A program made the position numbers and the translations under genes. A stretch of DNA of 37,618 bases from Actinomycetes bacterium (GTDB lineage Bacteria > Actinomycetota > Acidimicrobiia > Acidimicrobiales > Bog-793), in contig JAJZZB010000015.1 of the NCBI GenBank assembly GCA_021797795.1, positions 1 through 37,618 of the forward strand. The letters run 5' to 3'. Positions 24,922 through 32,968 of the stretch are shown here, piece by piece (position 1 is the first letter of the stretch; each line of letters starts with the position of its first letter). The notes under the pieces are model-generated. The model was given only the letters and a program-made list of their open reading frames with translations. It made no database searches and was not told where the DNA came from.

Positions 24922-25575
24922 TCAGCGGACCGGCAGCCCCCACAGCGGCATCCACCGCTCCTTGTCCGCCTCGATCTTGACGTCGTCGGCGAGCACCGTC
25001 TGGAGTCGCAGCTCGCTCTCGACGTCGCGTCGCTCCTGGCTGTCGCGGACCGGGATGAAGGGGTAGAACGCCCCCCGCTTGTAGAGGTAGACGAGGTAGG
25101 CGAGCGAGGGAGCCGCCTGGGCGGGCGCCTGCGCGTCCGGCCGGAAGGCGACGACCGAGCAGAGCAGCTGGGGGCCGTAGCCGTGCTCCTGCAGCGTCGA
25201 GTTGACGAGGTGGACGTGGTTCACGAGCTCCTGGAAGTCCGGGTTCGTGAGCACGACCCAGTGGAACCCGAACTTGTCGTCCTCCTGGTGGACCCTCGGT
25301 CCGCTGGCCGGCATCGGAGCCACCGCCGTTCCGGCGGTGCCGGCACCGTCCCCCGACGTGCCGCCGTCGAGGCCGAGCAGCTCGCTCGTCTCGGCCGCCG
25401 TCTCGGCGAAGGAGCGCCCGGCGACCGGCTTGTAGCACACGCCGGCCTGGCCGCTCGGGACGAGCGACTCGCTCGCCTGGAGCGTGATCTGGGCGCCGAC
25501 GAGGCCGAAGAGGGCATCCAGGTCTGCCTGGACGGGCTTGGTCCTCCCGAGCAGGACGTCGAAGAAGCGGGGCAT
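24922..25575 (-). CDS. pspAB: PspA-associated protein PspAB
   Basis: 217 residues from ATG 25575, beginning MPRFFDVLLGRTKPVQADLD, the typical opening of this family. Further conserved pieces are FGLVGAQITLQ, GVCYKPVAGRSF, HQEDDKFGFHWVVL, VNHVHLVNSTL, and a C-terminal ADKERWMPLWGLPVR. A low-complexity insert (about 90-115) sits in the middle. There is no signal peptide. It is the last of four minus-strand genes, 22 nt after htpX. PspAB is known mainly from comparative genomics as a partner of PspA in actinobacteria and archaea; a part in envelope-stress response is inferred from that conserved linkage. Confidence 0.85.
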   Translation of the reverse strand: MPRFFDVLLGRTKPVQADLDALFGLVGAQITLQASESLVPSGQAGVCYKPVAGRSFAETAAETSELLGLDGGTSGDGAGTAGTAVAPMPASGPRVHQEDDKFGFHWVVLTNPDFQELVNHVHLVNSTLQEHGYGPQLLCSVVAFRPDAQAPAQAAPSLAYLVYLYKRGAFYPFIPVRDSQERRDVESELRLQTVLADDVKIEADKERWMPLWGLPVR

Positions 25576-25597
25576 CAGGACAGCTGGACCGGCGTGC

Positions 25598-26554
25598 TCA
25601 GCCGACTCGGCCCATCTGCGCCTCCAGCTTCGCCAGCTGCTCGAGGCGCACCTCGAGCTTGGGGTGGGTGGCGAACAGAGTCGAGACACTGGCGCCCTTG
25701 CGGTCGCCGATGGCGGGGGCGAAGAAGAAGGCGTTGAAGGTCTCGGCACTGCGCAGGTCGCGTGTCGGGATCCGCCCGAGCTCGCCCGTCACCTTGACGA
25801 GCGCGTTGGCGAGCACGCGGGGCTGGCCGATGAGGATGGCGCCCGCGCGGTCGGCTGCCAGCTCGCGGTAGCGGGAGAGCGCCCGGATGAGCAGGAAGCT
25901 CAGGAAGTAGAAGACGGCGGCGAACGCCAGAGCCGCCATCTCGAACAGCACGACCTGGCCTGCACCCTGGTTGTTGCTGTTGCCACGTCCCCGCCCGCCG
26001 CCGAAGCCGCCGAGCATGTCGCTCCACAGCAGCATGCGGGTGACGAAGCCGGCGATGATCCCGAGGAAGCTCGCCACCGTCATGACGGCGACGTCGCGGT
26101 GGGCCACATGGCTCAGCTCGTGGGCGAGAACAGCCTCGAGCTCGGGGGTGTAGCCGAGCCGGCGGACGATGCCGGTCGTCACGCAGATCACCGCGTGGGA
26201 CTGGTTCCGCCCCGTCGCGAAGGCGTTCGGCATGTCGGTCTGGGCGATGGCGACGCGCGGCTTGGGCATGTCGGCCATGGCGCAGAGCCGGTCGACGATG
26301 GCGTGCAGATCGGGCGCCTGCTCGGGAGTGACCTCCTTCGCGTGCATGGCGAACAGGGCGATCTTGTCCGAGGCGTAGTACTGGGCGAACAGCAGGGCGG
26401 CCGGGATGATGATGATGATCGCCAGGCTCTTCACGACGAGCGCGAGGACCGTGACGAGGATCGCGTAGAACAGGCCGAGGAGGAAGACGGTCGTCATCAT
26501 CCTGGCGGTGAGTCCCCGGTCGGCGGGGAAACGGGAGCGTGACTGCGTGGCCAT
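25598..26554 (-). CDS. htpX: Membrane metalloprotease HtpX (M48)
   Basis: 318 residues from ATG 26554, 4 nt after the pspAA stop. It has two N-terminal TM helices (about 20-42 and 43-59), the zinc motif HELSH (H145, E146, H149), two more TM helices (about 155-175 and 201-224), and the third ligand E231 in RYRELAADRAGA. The active site faces the cytoplasm, and the enzyme degrades misfolded membrane proteins together with FtsH in known systems. A Gly/Asn-rich loop (about 181-199) precedes TM4. Placement between pspAA and pspAB ties it to membrane-stress control. Confidence 0.94.
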   Translation of the reverse strand: MATQSRSRFPADRGLTARMMTTVFLLGLFYAILVTVLALVVKSLAIIIIIPAALLFAQYYASDKIALFAMHAKEVTPEQAPDLHAIVDRLCAMADMPKPRVAIAQTDMPNAFATGRNQSHAVICVTTGIVRRLGYTPELEAVLAHELSHVAHRDVAVMTVASFLGIIAGFVTRMLLWSDMLGGFGGGRGRGNSNNQGAGQVVLFEMAALAFAAVFYFLSFLLIRALSRYRELAADRAGAILIGQPRVLANALVKVTGELGRIPTRDLRSAETFNAFFFAPAIGDRKGASVSTLFATHPKLEVRLEQLAKLEAQMGRVG

Positions 26555-26558
26555 GAGT

Positions 26559-26852
26559 TCAGGCCCCTTCTCGCACGGTGTCGGTGTCGGGTTCGGACTC
26601 GAACAGCTGCCGCAGGTCGGCGAGCGTCGAGCCCTCGTGGGGGACGGTGAGGTCTGAGGGGACGAGGGTGGCGGGGTCGAGCTCCTTGCCCGAGGCCCGC
26701 ACCGTCTCGATGAGGGTGGCGAGCGCGGCGGCGAAGGCGTCCTCGTCGTCGGACTCGATCGCCCCGTACAGGTCACGGTCCAGCTTCTCGAGGGAGGAGA
26801 GGAGCCCGTCCGGCAGCTCGTACTGACCCTCGCCGAGGATCCTCACGATCAC
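26559..26852 (-). CDS. pspAA: PspA-associated protein PspAA
   Basis: 97 residues starting MIVRILGEGQYELPDGLLSS, followed by LEKLDRDLYGAIES and a Leu-rich C-terminal half that includes the LVPSDLTVPHEGSTL segment. This small soluble family is regularly linked to PspA in actinobacteria. The start GTG 26852 overlaps the pspA stop by 4 nt (GTGA), so translation is coupled. Its role is probably to bind PspA or report on it, inferred from linkage. Confidence 0.88.
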   Translation of the reverse strand: MIVRILGEGQYELPDGLLSSLEKLDRDLYGAIESDDEDAFAAALATLIETVRASGKELDPATLVPSDLTVPHEGSTLADLRQLFESEPDTDTVREGA

Positions 26853-27754
26853 GGCTGGCCCCCGTCTTCGAGCGAGAACAGGTCGCCCGAGCCGGTCTGG
26901 TGCTCGTCGCCGTCCTCCTCGGCGTTCGCCGTCGCCGGCATCGATGTCGGCTCCGGCTCGGCCTCCATCTCGTCGGGTGCCGCCTCGGCGTTCACACCGG
27001 TCGACTCGCTCCCGGTGCCCGGCTTCTGGCCGGCGGAGAGGGCGGCGTTGGGCTGCGGCGGCGTGAGCTGGCCCTTCAGCTGCTCGAGCTCGAGATCGAC
27101 CTGGCCCTGCCGGCTGGTGCGGTCGAGCTCTGCCTGGAGCGGGTCGGACGATCCCGAGAGGTCCGTCAGGGCCCCGGAGGCGAGGAGCTCGTCGACGGCG
27201 CCGGCGCGGGCCTGCATCTGGTCGATCTTGTCCTGGGCGCGCTGCATGGCGAGCCCCGTGTCGCTCATCGACTCGGAGATGCCCGAGACGGCCTCGCCGA
27301 TCTTGGTCTGGGCCTGGGCGGCGGTGTAGGAGGCCTTGAGGGTCTCCTTCTGGGTCCTGAAGGCGGACACCCTCGCCTCGAGCTGCTGGGTGGTCGCGAC
27401 GAGCCGCTGCTCCTGCTGGACGAGCTGTTCGTGCTGGGCCTTCAGCTGGTCGAGCTGGGTGGCGATGCCGGCGCGCCTCGAGAGGGCCTCGCGGGCGAGG
27501 TCCTCTCGGTTCTGCGAGATGGCCTGGCGGGCCTGGTCCTGGAGCTTGCTGGCCGCCCCCTGCAGCTGCTGGGCCTGCAGCTCGAGGCGCTTGCGGGCCG
27601 TGGCGACGTCGGCCACACCGCGCCGCACCTGCTGGAGCTGCTCCAGCTGCTTTTCGTAGGAGAGGTCGAGCGTGTCCCGTGGGTCCTCGGCGCGGTCAAG
27701 GGCCTTGTTCGCCTTGGCCTGCACGATCGCCGTGAGGCGCTTCATCACTCCCAT
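26849..27754 (-). CDS. pspA: Phage-shock protein A (PspA/IM30/Vipp1)
   Basis: 301 residues. The N-terminal amphipathic helix (MKRLTAIVQAKANKALD) is followed by the conserved EDPRDTLDLSYEKQLEQLQQ and a long coiled coil to about residue 230 (KRLELQAQQLQ, LARRAGIATQLDQLKAQH-like heptads). An acidic, Pro/Glu-rich tail of about 60 residues, ending in SGDLFSLEDGG, makes it longer than enteric PspA (about 220). PspA assembles ESCRT-III-like polymers on damaged inner membrane. The leader has AGGAAAGG about 8 nt before the ATG. It is the first gene of pspA-pspAA-htpX-pspAB. A 12-bp palindrome lies about 70 nt upstream. Confidence 0.94.
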   Translation of the reverse strand: MGVMKRLTAIVQAKANKALDRAEDPRDTLDLSYEKQLEQLQQVRRGVADVATARKRLELQAQQLQGAASKLQDQARQAISQNREDLAREALSRRAGIATQLDQLKAQHEQLVQQEQRLVATTQQLEARVSAFRTQKETLKASYTAAQAQTKIGEAVSGISESMSDTGLAMQRAQDKIDQMQARAGAVDELLASGALTDLSGSSDPLQAELDRTSRQGQVDLELEQLKGQLTPPQPNAALSAGQKPGTGSESTGVNAEAAPDEMEAEPEPTSMPATANAEEDGDEHQTGSGDLFSLEDGGQP

Positions 27755-27824
27755 GGGCGTACCTTTCCTCTCCAGCCGCTCCAGCCCCGACGACCTGGCG
27801 TCTCGTGACTATGAGTGTACGTCC

Positions 27825-27836
27825 GGACGGCCGTCC
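27825..27836. promoter_or_regulatory. 12-bp palindrome between divergent psp operon and mca-like gene
   Basis: GGACGGCCGTCC is a perfect 12-bp palindrome in the 138-nt space between the divergent starts of pspA (27754) and the amidase gene (27893). Next to it, reading toward pspA, is the -10-like TACACT, though no good -35 is visible. It could be an operator for a psp regulator. GC-rich palindromes arise by chance easily, so confidence is low. Confidence 0.3.
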
Positions 27837-27892
27837 ATGAGCCTCGGGCGCCGGCGCGGTCCTGCGTGGAGGGGGCGGTAGCGTCGCAGGCC

Positions 27893-28762
27893 ATGGACGA
27901 CCGGCTCTGCCTGCTCACCGTGCACGCCCATCCCGACGACGAGGCATCGAAGGGTCCCGCCACCGTCGCCAGGTACCACGCCGAGGGCGTCCACACCGTT
28001 CTCGTCACCTGCACCGGGGGCGAGGAGGGCGACATCTTGAACCCGGCCATGGACCTCCCCGAGGTGAGGGCGGACCTCCCGGCCGTCCGGGCCCGTGAGC
28101 TGGCCGCTGCCGCCGCCGTCATCGGCTACGACGAGGTGGAGCTGCTCGGCTACCGCGACTCGGGCATGGCGGGGACCGAGGCCAACTCGCGTCCCGGCTC
28201 CTTCGCGGCGGCCGACCTCGAGGAGGCCGTCGGCCGGCTCGTAGCCGTCGTCCGGCGCGTCCGACCGCAGGTGATGATCGGCTACGGGGACGACCACCGC
28301 GGCTATCCCCACCCCGACCACATCCGGGCGCACGAGATCGTGCTCGGGGCCTTCGACGCCGCCGGAGACCCCGGCCGCTTCCCGGGGGCGGGCGAGCCCT
28401 ATCAGCCCTGCAAGCTGTACTACACCGTCTGGTCGCGAAAGCGGATCCTCGAGATGCACGCCAAGTTCCTCGAGCTCGGCCTCGAGTCCCCCTTCGACGA
28501 GAGGTGGTTCGAGCGGCCCGACCAGGAGGAGGCCATCACGACCTCGATCGACCTCTCGGGTTTCGAGGACGTCCGCTCGGCGGCGCTGCTCGCCCATGCC
28601 ACCCAGATCGACCCGACCTCGAAGTACTGGTTCGGGCTGCCGCCCGAGGTGGCCCGGACGATCCACCCCTTCGACGACTACGTCCTCGCCCGCAACCTCA
28701 CCGACGCGACGCCGCCGGAGACCGACCTGTTCGCCGGTGTCACCGCCGGGGTCTCCTCCTGA
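27893..28762 (+). CDS. mca: Mycothiol S-conjugate amidase-like (PIG-L/LmbE family)
   Basis: 289 residues from ATG 27893. The zinc site is built from HAHPDDEASKG (H13, D15, D16) and YPHPDHIRAHEI (H140, D142, H143). Other family-typical pieces are TGGEEGDILNPAMDLPEV, LGYRDSGMAGTE, GEPYQPCKLYYTVWSR, ALLAHATQIDPTSKYWF, and the ending PPETDLFAGV. This arrangement matches mycobacterial Mca, which cleaves mycothiol conjugates of toxins and drugs to mercapturic acids, more closely than MshB. It implies the organism makes mycothiol. It is divergent from pspA and is followed after 86 nt by the SCP2 gene. Confidence 0.88.
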   Translation: MDDRLCLLTVHAHPDDEASKGPATVARYHAEGVHTVLVTCTGGEEGDILNPAMDLPEVRADLPAVRARELAAAAAVIGYDEVELLGYRDSGMAGTEANSRPGSFAAADLEEAVGRLVAVVRRVRPQVMIGYGDDHRGYPHPDHIRAHEIVLGAFDAAGDPGRFPGAGEPYQPCKLYYTVWSRKRILEMHAKFLELGLESPFDERWFERPDQEEAITTSIDLSGFEDVRSAALLAHATQIDPTSKYWFGLPPEVARTIHPFDDYVLARNLTDATPPETDLFAGVTAGVSS

Positions 28763-28848
28763 GCGCTCCCGAGCGCCGTTCCCGCCCGGTCACTATCATC
28801 AGCGGCTCGTAGGCACCCGTCCCGGACAGGGGCACGAAGGAGGACGAC

Positions 28849-29235
28849 ATGGCGAAGTGGCTGACCCAGGAGTGGCTCGACGAAGGCCTGAAGCTCGCCG
28901 AGAGCCAGCCCGAGCGCCCCGGTGCCACGGCGCGGATGCAGTACGTCGTCACCGGCGGTCCCGAGGGCGACATCAAGTACTACTGGGTCCTCGAGAACGG
29001 CAAGCTGCTCGAGTCCCGGCTCGGCGAGCTGGCCGACGCAGAGGTGACCCTCACCGAGAGCTACGAGGACGCCATGCGGATCCAGAAGGGCGAGCTCGAC
29101 GCCAACGCCGCCTTCATGCAGGGCCGCGTCCGCGTGACCGGCAACATGGCCAAGCTCATGTCGCTGCTCCCGATCACGAACTCGCCCGAGTACAAGGCGC
29201 TGCAGGCCGAGATCCTCGTCGACACCGAGTTCTGA
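28849..29235 (+). CDS. SCP2 sterol-binding-domain protein
   Basis: A 128-residue single-domain protein: MAKWLTQEWLDEGLKLAESQ, then YVVTGGPEGDIKYYWVLENG, ADAEVTLTESYEDAMRIQKG, and QGRVRVTGNMAKLMSLLP. The last two segments are the SCP2 core that encloses a hydrophobic ligand pocket. It probably binds lipids or acyl-CoA-like molecules; the ligand is unknown. A perfect AAGGAGG lies 5 nt before the ATG, suggesting strong translation. It is convergent with the deacetylase gene, with 11 nt between the ends. Confidence 0.88.
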   Translation: MAKWLTQEWLDEGLKLAESQPERPGATARMQYVVTGGPEGDIKYYWVLENGKLLESRLGELADAEVTLTESYEDAMRIQKGELDANAAFMQGRVRVTGNMAKLMSLLPITNSPEYKALQAEILVDTEF

Positions 29236-29246
29236 CCCGGAGAGCC

Positions 29247-30116
29247 TCAGGGCCGGGCCGCACCCCGCATCAGCTCTCTCAGCTCCCGGTAGCCGACGAG
29301 GGCGACCCCGTGGCGCTCGGCCGCCGAGCGCAGCCCGTCGGGGCTGATGAGGAAGCGGTGGTCGTCGACCCTGCTCGTCCAGTCCGGCGACATGGCGCGC
29401 AGCTCGGGGGTGTCGGCGGCCGGGTGGAAGTAGGCCTCGCTGACACCCGGCTCGAGCCGGGACATGAGCTGCTCCACGACGCCGCGGCTGCCGACCGCCG
29501 GGGCGTGCAGGAGGTGGTCCGGGGCGACGACGCCGCGCTCGGCGGCGAGGGCCCGGAAGGGGAAGCCCACCGCCCGCTCGGTCGAGGCCCCGCTCAGCCG
29601 GAGCGGGAGCCGGAAGTCGTCGGCGAGGTCGAGGTAGATGTCGAAGAACTCCGGTCGGAGCTGGAGCGTCCCCATGTGGGAGTCGAGGTGGCTCACGTCG
29701 AAGCCCCAGTAGATGGCGCGCTCGATCTGGGCGCGGCACTCGCGCCGCACCTCGTCGAGGTCGGCGTGCTCCCAGACGTCCCCGACGGTGCGGGGGAAGC
29801 CGCCGTCGCCGTCGAGCAGGGAGGGAGCCTGGGTGATCGGGCCCCAGCGGTAGAGGTCCCACTCGGCGTTCAAGGTGAGGTGGACCCCGACGTCCTCCCC
29901 CCGGTACTCCGAGGCCGCCCCCCTCGCCCACGGGCAGGGCACCATCAAGGTGGCAGAGGTCGCCGCCCCGTGGCGGAGGGCGTCGTAGACGCCGACGTTG
30001 CCGGCGTGCGAGGAGCCGAGGTCGTCGCAGTTGACGATGAGCAGGCGGGCGTCGCCGGCGTACCCGAGCTGTTCGGCGAGGCTCGGGCCGGCCGCCGCGT
30101 CGTCGTGTGGCGTCAC
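29247..30116 (-). CDS. YdjC/ChbG-like carbohydrate deacetylase
   Basis: 289 residues from GTG 30116. The metal motif NCDDLGSSHAGN (D31, D32) lies at the end of the first strand, then VGVHLTLNAEW (H79) and SHLDSHMGT (H143, H147), and a late YFHPAADTPEL. This is the order of ChbG/YdjC deacetylases, TIM-barrel-like enzymes that remove N-acetyl groups from chito-oligosaccharides. The substrate here is not clear and no chitin genes are near. It follows purE by 28 nt on the same strand and is convergent with the SCP2 gene. The start is uncertain; no good ribosome-binding site precedes it. Confidence 0.82.
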   Translation of the reverse strand: MTPHDDAAAGPSLAEQLGYAGDARLLIVNCDDLGSSHAGNVGVYDALRHGAATSATLMVPCPWARGAASEYRGEDVGVHLTLNAEWDLYRWGPITQAPSLLDGDGGFPRTVGDVWEHADLDEVRRECRAQIERAIYWGFDVSHLDSHMGTLQLRPEFFDIYLDLADDFRLPLRLSGASTERAVGFPFRALAAERGVVAPDHLLHAPAVGSRGVVEQLMSRLEPGVSEAYFHPAADTPELRAMSPDWTSRVDDHRFLISPDGLRSAAERHGVALVGYRELRELMRGAARP

Positions 30117-30144
30117 GACCGCGAAGGTAGTAGGTGCCCGGGCC

Positions 30145-30642
30145 TCAGGAGCCCGGGGCCAGGCGCTTTTGCAGCGCCGCGTCCTTGTGCCGGACCTCGT
30201 CGGCCATCTGAGCCGCGAACTGCTCGAGCTTGGCGGTGAGGTCGGCGTCGGCGACGGCCAGGATGCGCACGGCGAGGAGGCCGGCGTTGCGGGCACCGTC
30301 GACGGCGACGGTCGCCACCGGGATCCCCTTTGGCATCTGGAGGATCGAGAGCAGCGAGTCCAGGCCGTCGAGGTTCTTCAAGGCGATCGGCACGCCGATG
30401 ACGGGGAGAGTGGTCGAGGCTGCGACGACGCCGGGCAGGTGGGCGGCGCCGCCGGCTCCGGCGATGACGACCGAGATGTCGCGGGAGGCGGCCGACCTGG
30501 CGTAGGCCAGGGTGTCCTCCGGGGTGCGGTGGGCGGAGAGCACCCGCATCTCCCATCCGATCCCGAACTCGTCGAGCGCCTCGGCGGCCTGGCCCATGAC
30601 GGGGGCATCCGAGTCGCTTCCCATGACGATGGCGACGTTCAC
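30145..30642 (-). CDS. purE: N5-carboxyaminoimidazole ribonucleotide mutase PurE
   Basis: 165 residues. The motif MGSDSD (8-12) binds the ribonucleotide phosphate, and SAHRTPE (36-42) contains the catalytic His38. [14 protein letters not shown] and [22 protein letters not shown] are the other conserved blocks. It interconverts N5-CAIR and CAIR in purine synthesis, as an octamer in class I enzymes. The start is GTG at 30642. The usual partner purK is not adjacent on either side, so it must be elsewhere. Confidence 0.96.
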   Translation of the reverse strand: MNVAIVMGSDSDAPVMGQAAEALDEFGIGWEMRVLSAHRTPEDTLAYARSAASRDISVVIAGAGGAAHLPGVVAASTTLPVIGVPIALKNLDGLDSLLSILQMPKGIPVATVAVDGARNAGLLAVRILAVADADLTAKLEQFAAQMADEVRHKDAALQKRLAPGS

Positions 30643-30715
30643 AGGACAGGACCTCTCTTCCGTGCTCTGTTCTCTCGTGGTCGCTGGAACCTAGCCGGTC
30701 CGGCCGCCGCCCATC

Positions 30716-31252
30716 TCAAGAGCGCCGTGGGGGGAGCGGGGCGATCCGCCGCCCGATCGCGCCGAGGAGGGTCCCGATGGCGATGCCGCCGACGACGTCG
30801 GAGGCGTGATGGATCTTGGTGTGGACCCGGCTGGCGGCCACGACCGTGGCGGCGGCGAAGTACAGCGGCCCGAGAGGGTCCTGCTCGGACAGCAGGGTCG
30901 CCGCGCAGAAGGCCGCCGTCGCGTGCCCGCTCGGGAAGCTCGAGGTGAGCGGCTGGCGGAACGGGTGCGGGTGGACGACCTCCGACACCGGGCGGGCGCG
31001 CCGGAACAGCGACTTGAGGAGGGCGTTCACGAGGACCGACTCGACGACCGTCCCGGTGATCGACCGGAGGGCGGCCCGCTCGTTGCGCGCCCCGCCCCGG
31101 AGCGCCCGGAGGAGGGCCAGCATCACCCAGACGAGGCCGAACTCGCCGAGGGAGGAGGCGGTGTAGAAGACGCGGTCGGCGAGAGGGTTGCCCCGGAGGC
31201 GGTCGAAGTAGCCGTCGACTCGGTCGTCGAGCGAGTGCACCACCCCGGTCAT
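30716..31252 (-). CDS. PAP2-family phosphatase (membrane)
   Basis: 178 residues from ATG 31252, overlapping the previous gene's stop by 4 nt (ATGA). The phosphatase motifs are all present: K80-x6-RP (KSLFRRARP), PSGH (107-110, in SSFPSGHATAAFC) and SRVHTKIHHASD (141-152, with R142 and H149). Hydrophobic segments at about 37-52, 67-80, 112-122, 130-142 and 153-168 suggest a multi-pass membrane protein. Members dephosphorylate lipid phosphates such as undecaprenyl-PP or phosphatidic acid; the exact substrate is not seen. Coupling to a nuclease gene is unexpected. Confidence 0.88.
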   Translation of the reverse strand: MTGVVHSLDDRVDGYFDRLRGNPLADRVFYTASSLGEFGLVWVMLALLRALRGGARNERAALRSITGTVVESVLVNALLKSLFRRARPVSEVVHPHPFRQPLTSSFPSGHATAAFCAATLLSEQDPLGPLYFAAATVVAASRVHTKIHHASDVVGGIAIGTLLGAIGRRIAPLPPRRS

Positions 31253-32085
31253 CTCGGCCCGTCCGGGTCTCCGCCGACGGCGGGGCAGTACCGGCGGTAC
31301 CCGCACCAGCTGCACAGCGGGGAGGGGCTCGGGCGGAAGTCGGCCTGTTCGCAGGCTCGCTCGATCGCCTTCCAGACCGCCCCGGCGCGCTGGAGGACCC
31401 CCCGCATGGACATGTCGGACGGCTCGGCGGAGATGACCACCCGGTCCCTCAGGTAGATCAGCCGGACGGCGGCCGGGCGCTGCCCGAGCACCTCCTCGCA
31501 CAACAGGGCGTACAGCTGGACCCCGGACAGCCGGGAGCGCGCCTGCTCGGCCCGGGGAGCCCGCCCGGTCTTGTAGTCGACCACGGCGAAACGGCCGTCG
31601 GGGAGGACGTCGAGCCGGTCGATGATCCCCCGCAGGACGAGGCCGTCCACCTCCACGCTCAGGTCGAGCTCGAGCCCGGCCGGACGGACGCTGTTCGGGT
31701 CCTCGATCTCGAAGTACCGGTCGAGGAGGATGCCGGCCTGGCGGAGCAGGGCCTCGCTCCCGTCCGCGTCGAGCCCGAGGGCGGCGAGCTCGGAGTCGCT
31801 GGAGGAGAGCTCCCTGAAGGCCTCCTCGAGGAGTTGCCCGGCGCGCTCCCGGTCGCGGTCGCCCTCCTCGGCGTAGGTGAACAGGAGCTGCAGGGCGCGA
31901 TGGACGAGCGTGCCGCGGACGGCGGGAAGGGACGGAGGCTCGGGGAGCCGCTCGATCACCGAGAAGCGGAAGGCGAGCGGGCAGCTCGTGAAGGCGCTGA
32001 TCTTCGAAGGCGTGAGCGTCCTCGGCAGGCCGAGTGGAGCCGGCGCCCGGCCCGTCTCGGCGAGAGGCGCCACGGTCATGGACAT
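31249..32085 (-). CDS. RecB/Cas4-type PD-(D/E)XK nuclease with Fe-S cluster
   Basis: 278 residues from ATG 32085 (ATG 32079 is also possible). The N-terminal TPSKISAFTSCPLAF supplies C35. RGTLVHRALQLLF (H62), GIIDRLDV (D156), and FAVVDYKTG (D170, K172) are the nuclease motifs, followed by GVQLYALLCEE. The C-terminal C258-x2-C261-x5-C267 (CSWCGYRRYC) completes a four-Cys [4Fe-4S] site of the AddB/Cas4 kind. This fits a RecB-family exonuclease without helicase. Cas4 is unlikely, since no CRISPR array or other cas gene is near. The 3' end is coupled to the PAP2 gene. Confidence 0.88.
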   Translation of the reverse strand: MSMTVAPLAETGRAPAPLGLPRTLTPSKISAFTSCPLAFRFSVIERLPEPPSLPAVRGTLVHRALQLLFTYAEEGDRDRERAGQLLEEAFRELSSSDSELAALGLDADGSEALLRQAGILLDRYFEIEDPNSVRPAGLELDLSVEVDGLVLRGIIDRLDVLPDGRFAVVDYKTGRAPRAEQARSRLSGVQLYALLCEEVLGQRPAAVRLIYLRDRVVISAEPSDMSMRGVLQRAGAVWKAIERACEQADFRPSPSPLCSWCGYRRYCPAVGGDPDGPR

Positions 32086-32203
32086 CGCCTCAAGGCTAGG
32101 CGCACGGTGTGACCGGCGTCCGGACCCGCCGGCCGGCCCGAGCGGGTGCCGGTCGGTAGTAGAACGCCCTCGTGCACGTGTCCGGCGCGACGGGGGTGGC
32201 CAG

Positions 32204-32968
32204 CTGACCGGGGCGGAGGCGACCGGTCTCCTCGTCGTCGCCGGGTTCGTCGGCGGCACCGTGAACGGAGCGGCCGGTGGCGGGACGCTCGTCTCGTTCC
32301 CCGCCCTGCTCGCGGTCGGCCTGCCTGCGCTCCAGGCCAACATGACCTCGACCGTCGGGATCTGGCCGGGCTACCTCGGAGGCGTGGCCGGCTTCCGCCG
32401 GGAGGTGAGCGCCCAGCGACGCCGCGTCGGCCTGCTCGCCCCCGCCGCCCTCCTCGGAGGGATGCTCGGCTCGGTGCTGCTCTTCACGACGCCGAAGAAG
32501 GACTTCGCCGCCGTGGTCCCCTACCTCGTCCTGCTCGCCTGTGTCCTGTTCGCCGTCCAGCCGGTGGTCGGCAAGGTGGTGCGCCGTCGGGCCGAGCGCC
32601 GGGGCGAGGCGCCTGGCAGCACGGTGGCGGCGCATGCCGGGACCTTCGTCGGTGCCGTCTACGGGGGCTATTTCGGGGCCGGTCTCGGCGTCGTCCTGCT
32701 CGGCGTGCTCGGCCTCGTGCTGCCCGACGAGCTCATCCGCACGAACGGCCTGCGCAGCGTGCTGTCGCTGCTCATCAACACGGTGGCGGCCCTCATCTTC
32801 ATCGTCCACGGCGACATCTCCTGGGCCGATGCCGGCCTGCTCGCCCTCACGAGCCTGGCCGGCGGGTACTTCGGAGCCCATGTCGCCCGGAGGCTGCCGA
32901 CGGTCGTCTTCCGGGTGCTCGTGCTGGCGCTCGGCCTGGCCACGGCGGCCTCGCTGCTCGCCGGTTGA
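32204..32968 (+). CDS. TauE/SafE-family membrane transporter (anion exporter)
   Basis: About 254 residues. The first helix carries FVGGTVNGAAGGGTLVSFPALLAVG, split here as FVGGTVNGAAGGG and TLVSFPALLAVG, with QANMTSTVGIWPGYLGG next. Both are signatures of TauE/SafE. The second half repeats the pattern (GAVYGGYFGAGLGVVLL, RTNGLRSVLSLLIN). About seven to eight helices are expected. Members export sulfite or sulfoacetate-like anions; the substrate is unknown. The start is a problem: homologues should begin near 32204, where the codon is CTG with GGGGGTGG just upstream, while the nearest standard in-frame start is ATG 32078, which would add 42 residues of poor composition. It is divergent from the nuclease gene. 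Confidence 0.83.
   Translation: MTGAEATGLLVVAGFVGGTVNGAAGGGTLVSFPALLAVGLPALQANMTSTVGIWPGYLGGVAGFRREVSAQRRRVGLLAPAALLGGMLGSVLLFTTPKKDFAAVVPYLVLLACVLFAVQPVVGKVVRRRAERRGEAPGSTVAAHAGTFVGAVYGGYFGAGLGVVLLGVLGLVLPDELIRTNGLRSVLSLLINTVAALIFIVHGDISWADAGLLALTSLAGGYFGAHVARRLPTVVFRVLVLALGLATAASLLAG

Noticed and set aside
31249-32085. Cas4 and a CRISPR system
   Set aside because: The nuclease has Cas4/AddB-like Fe-S cysteines, but there is no repeat array and no other cas gene in the window.
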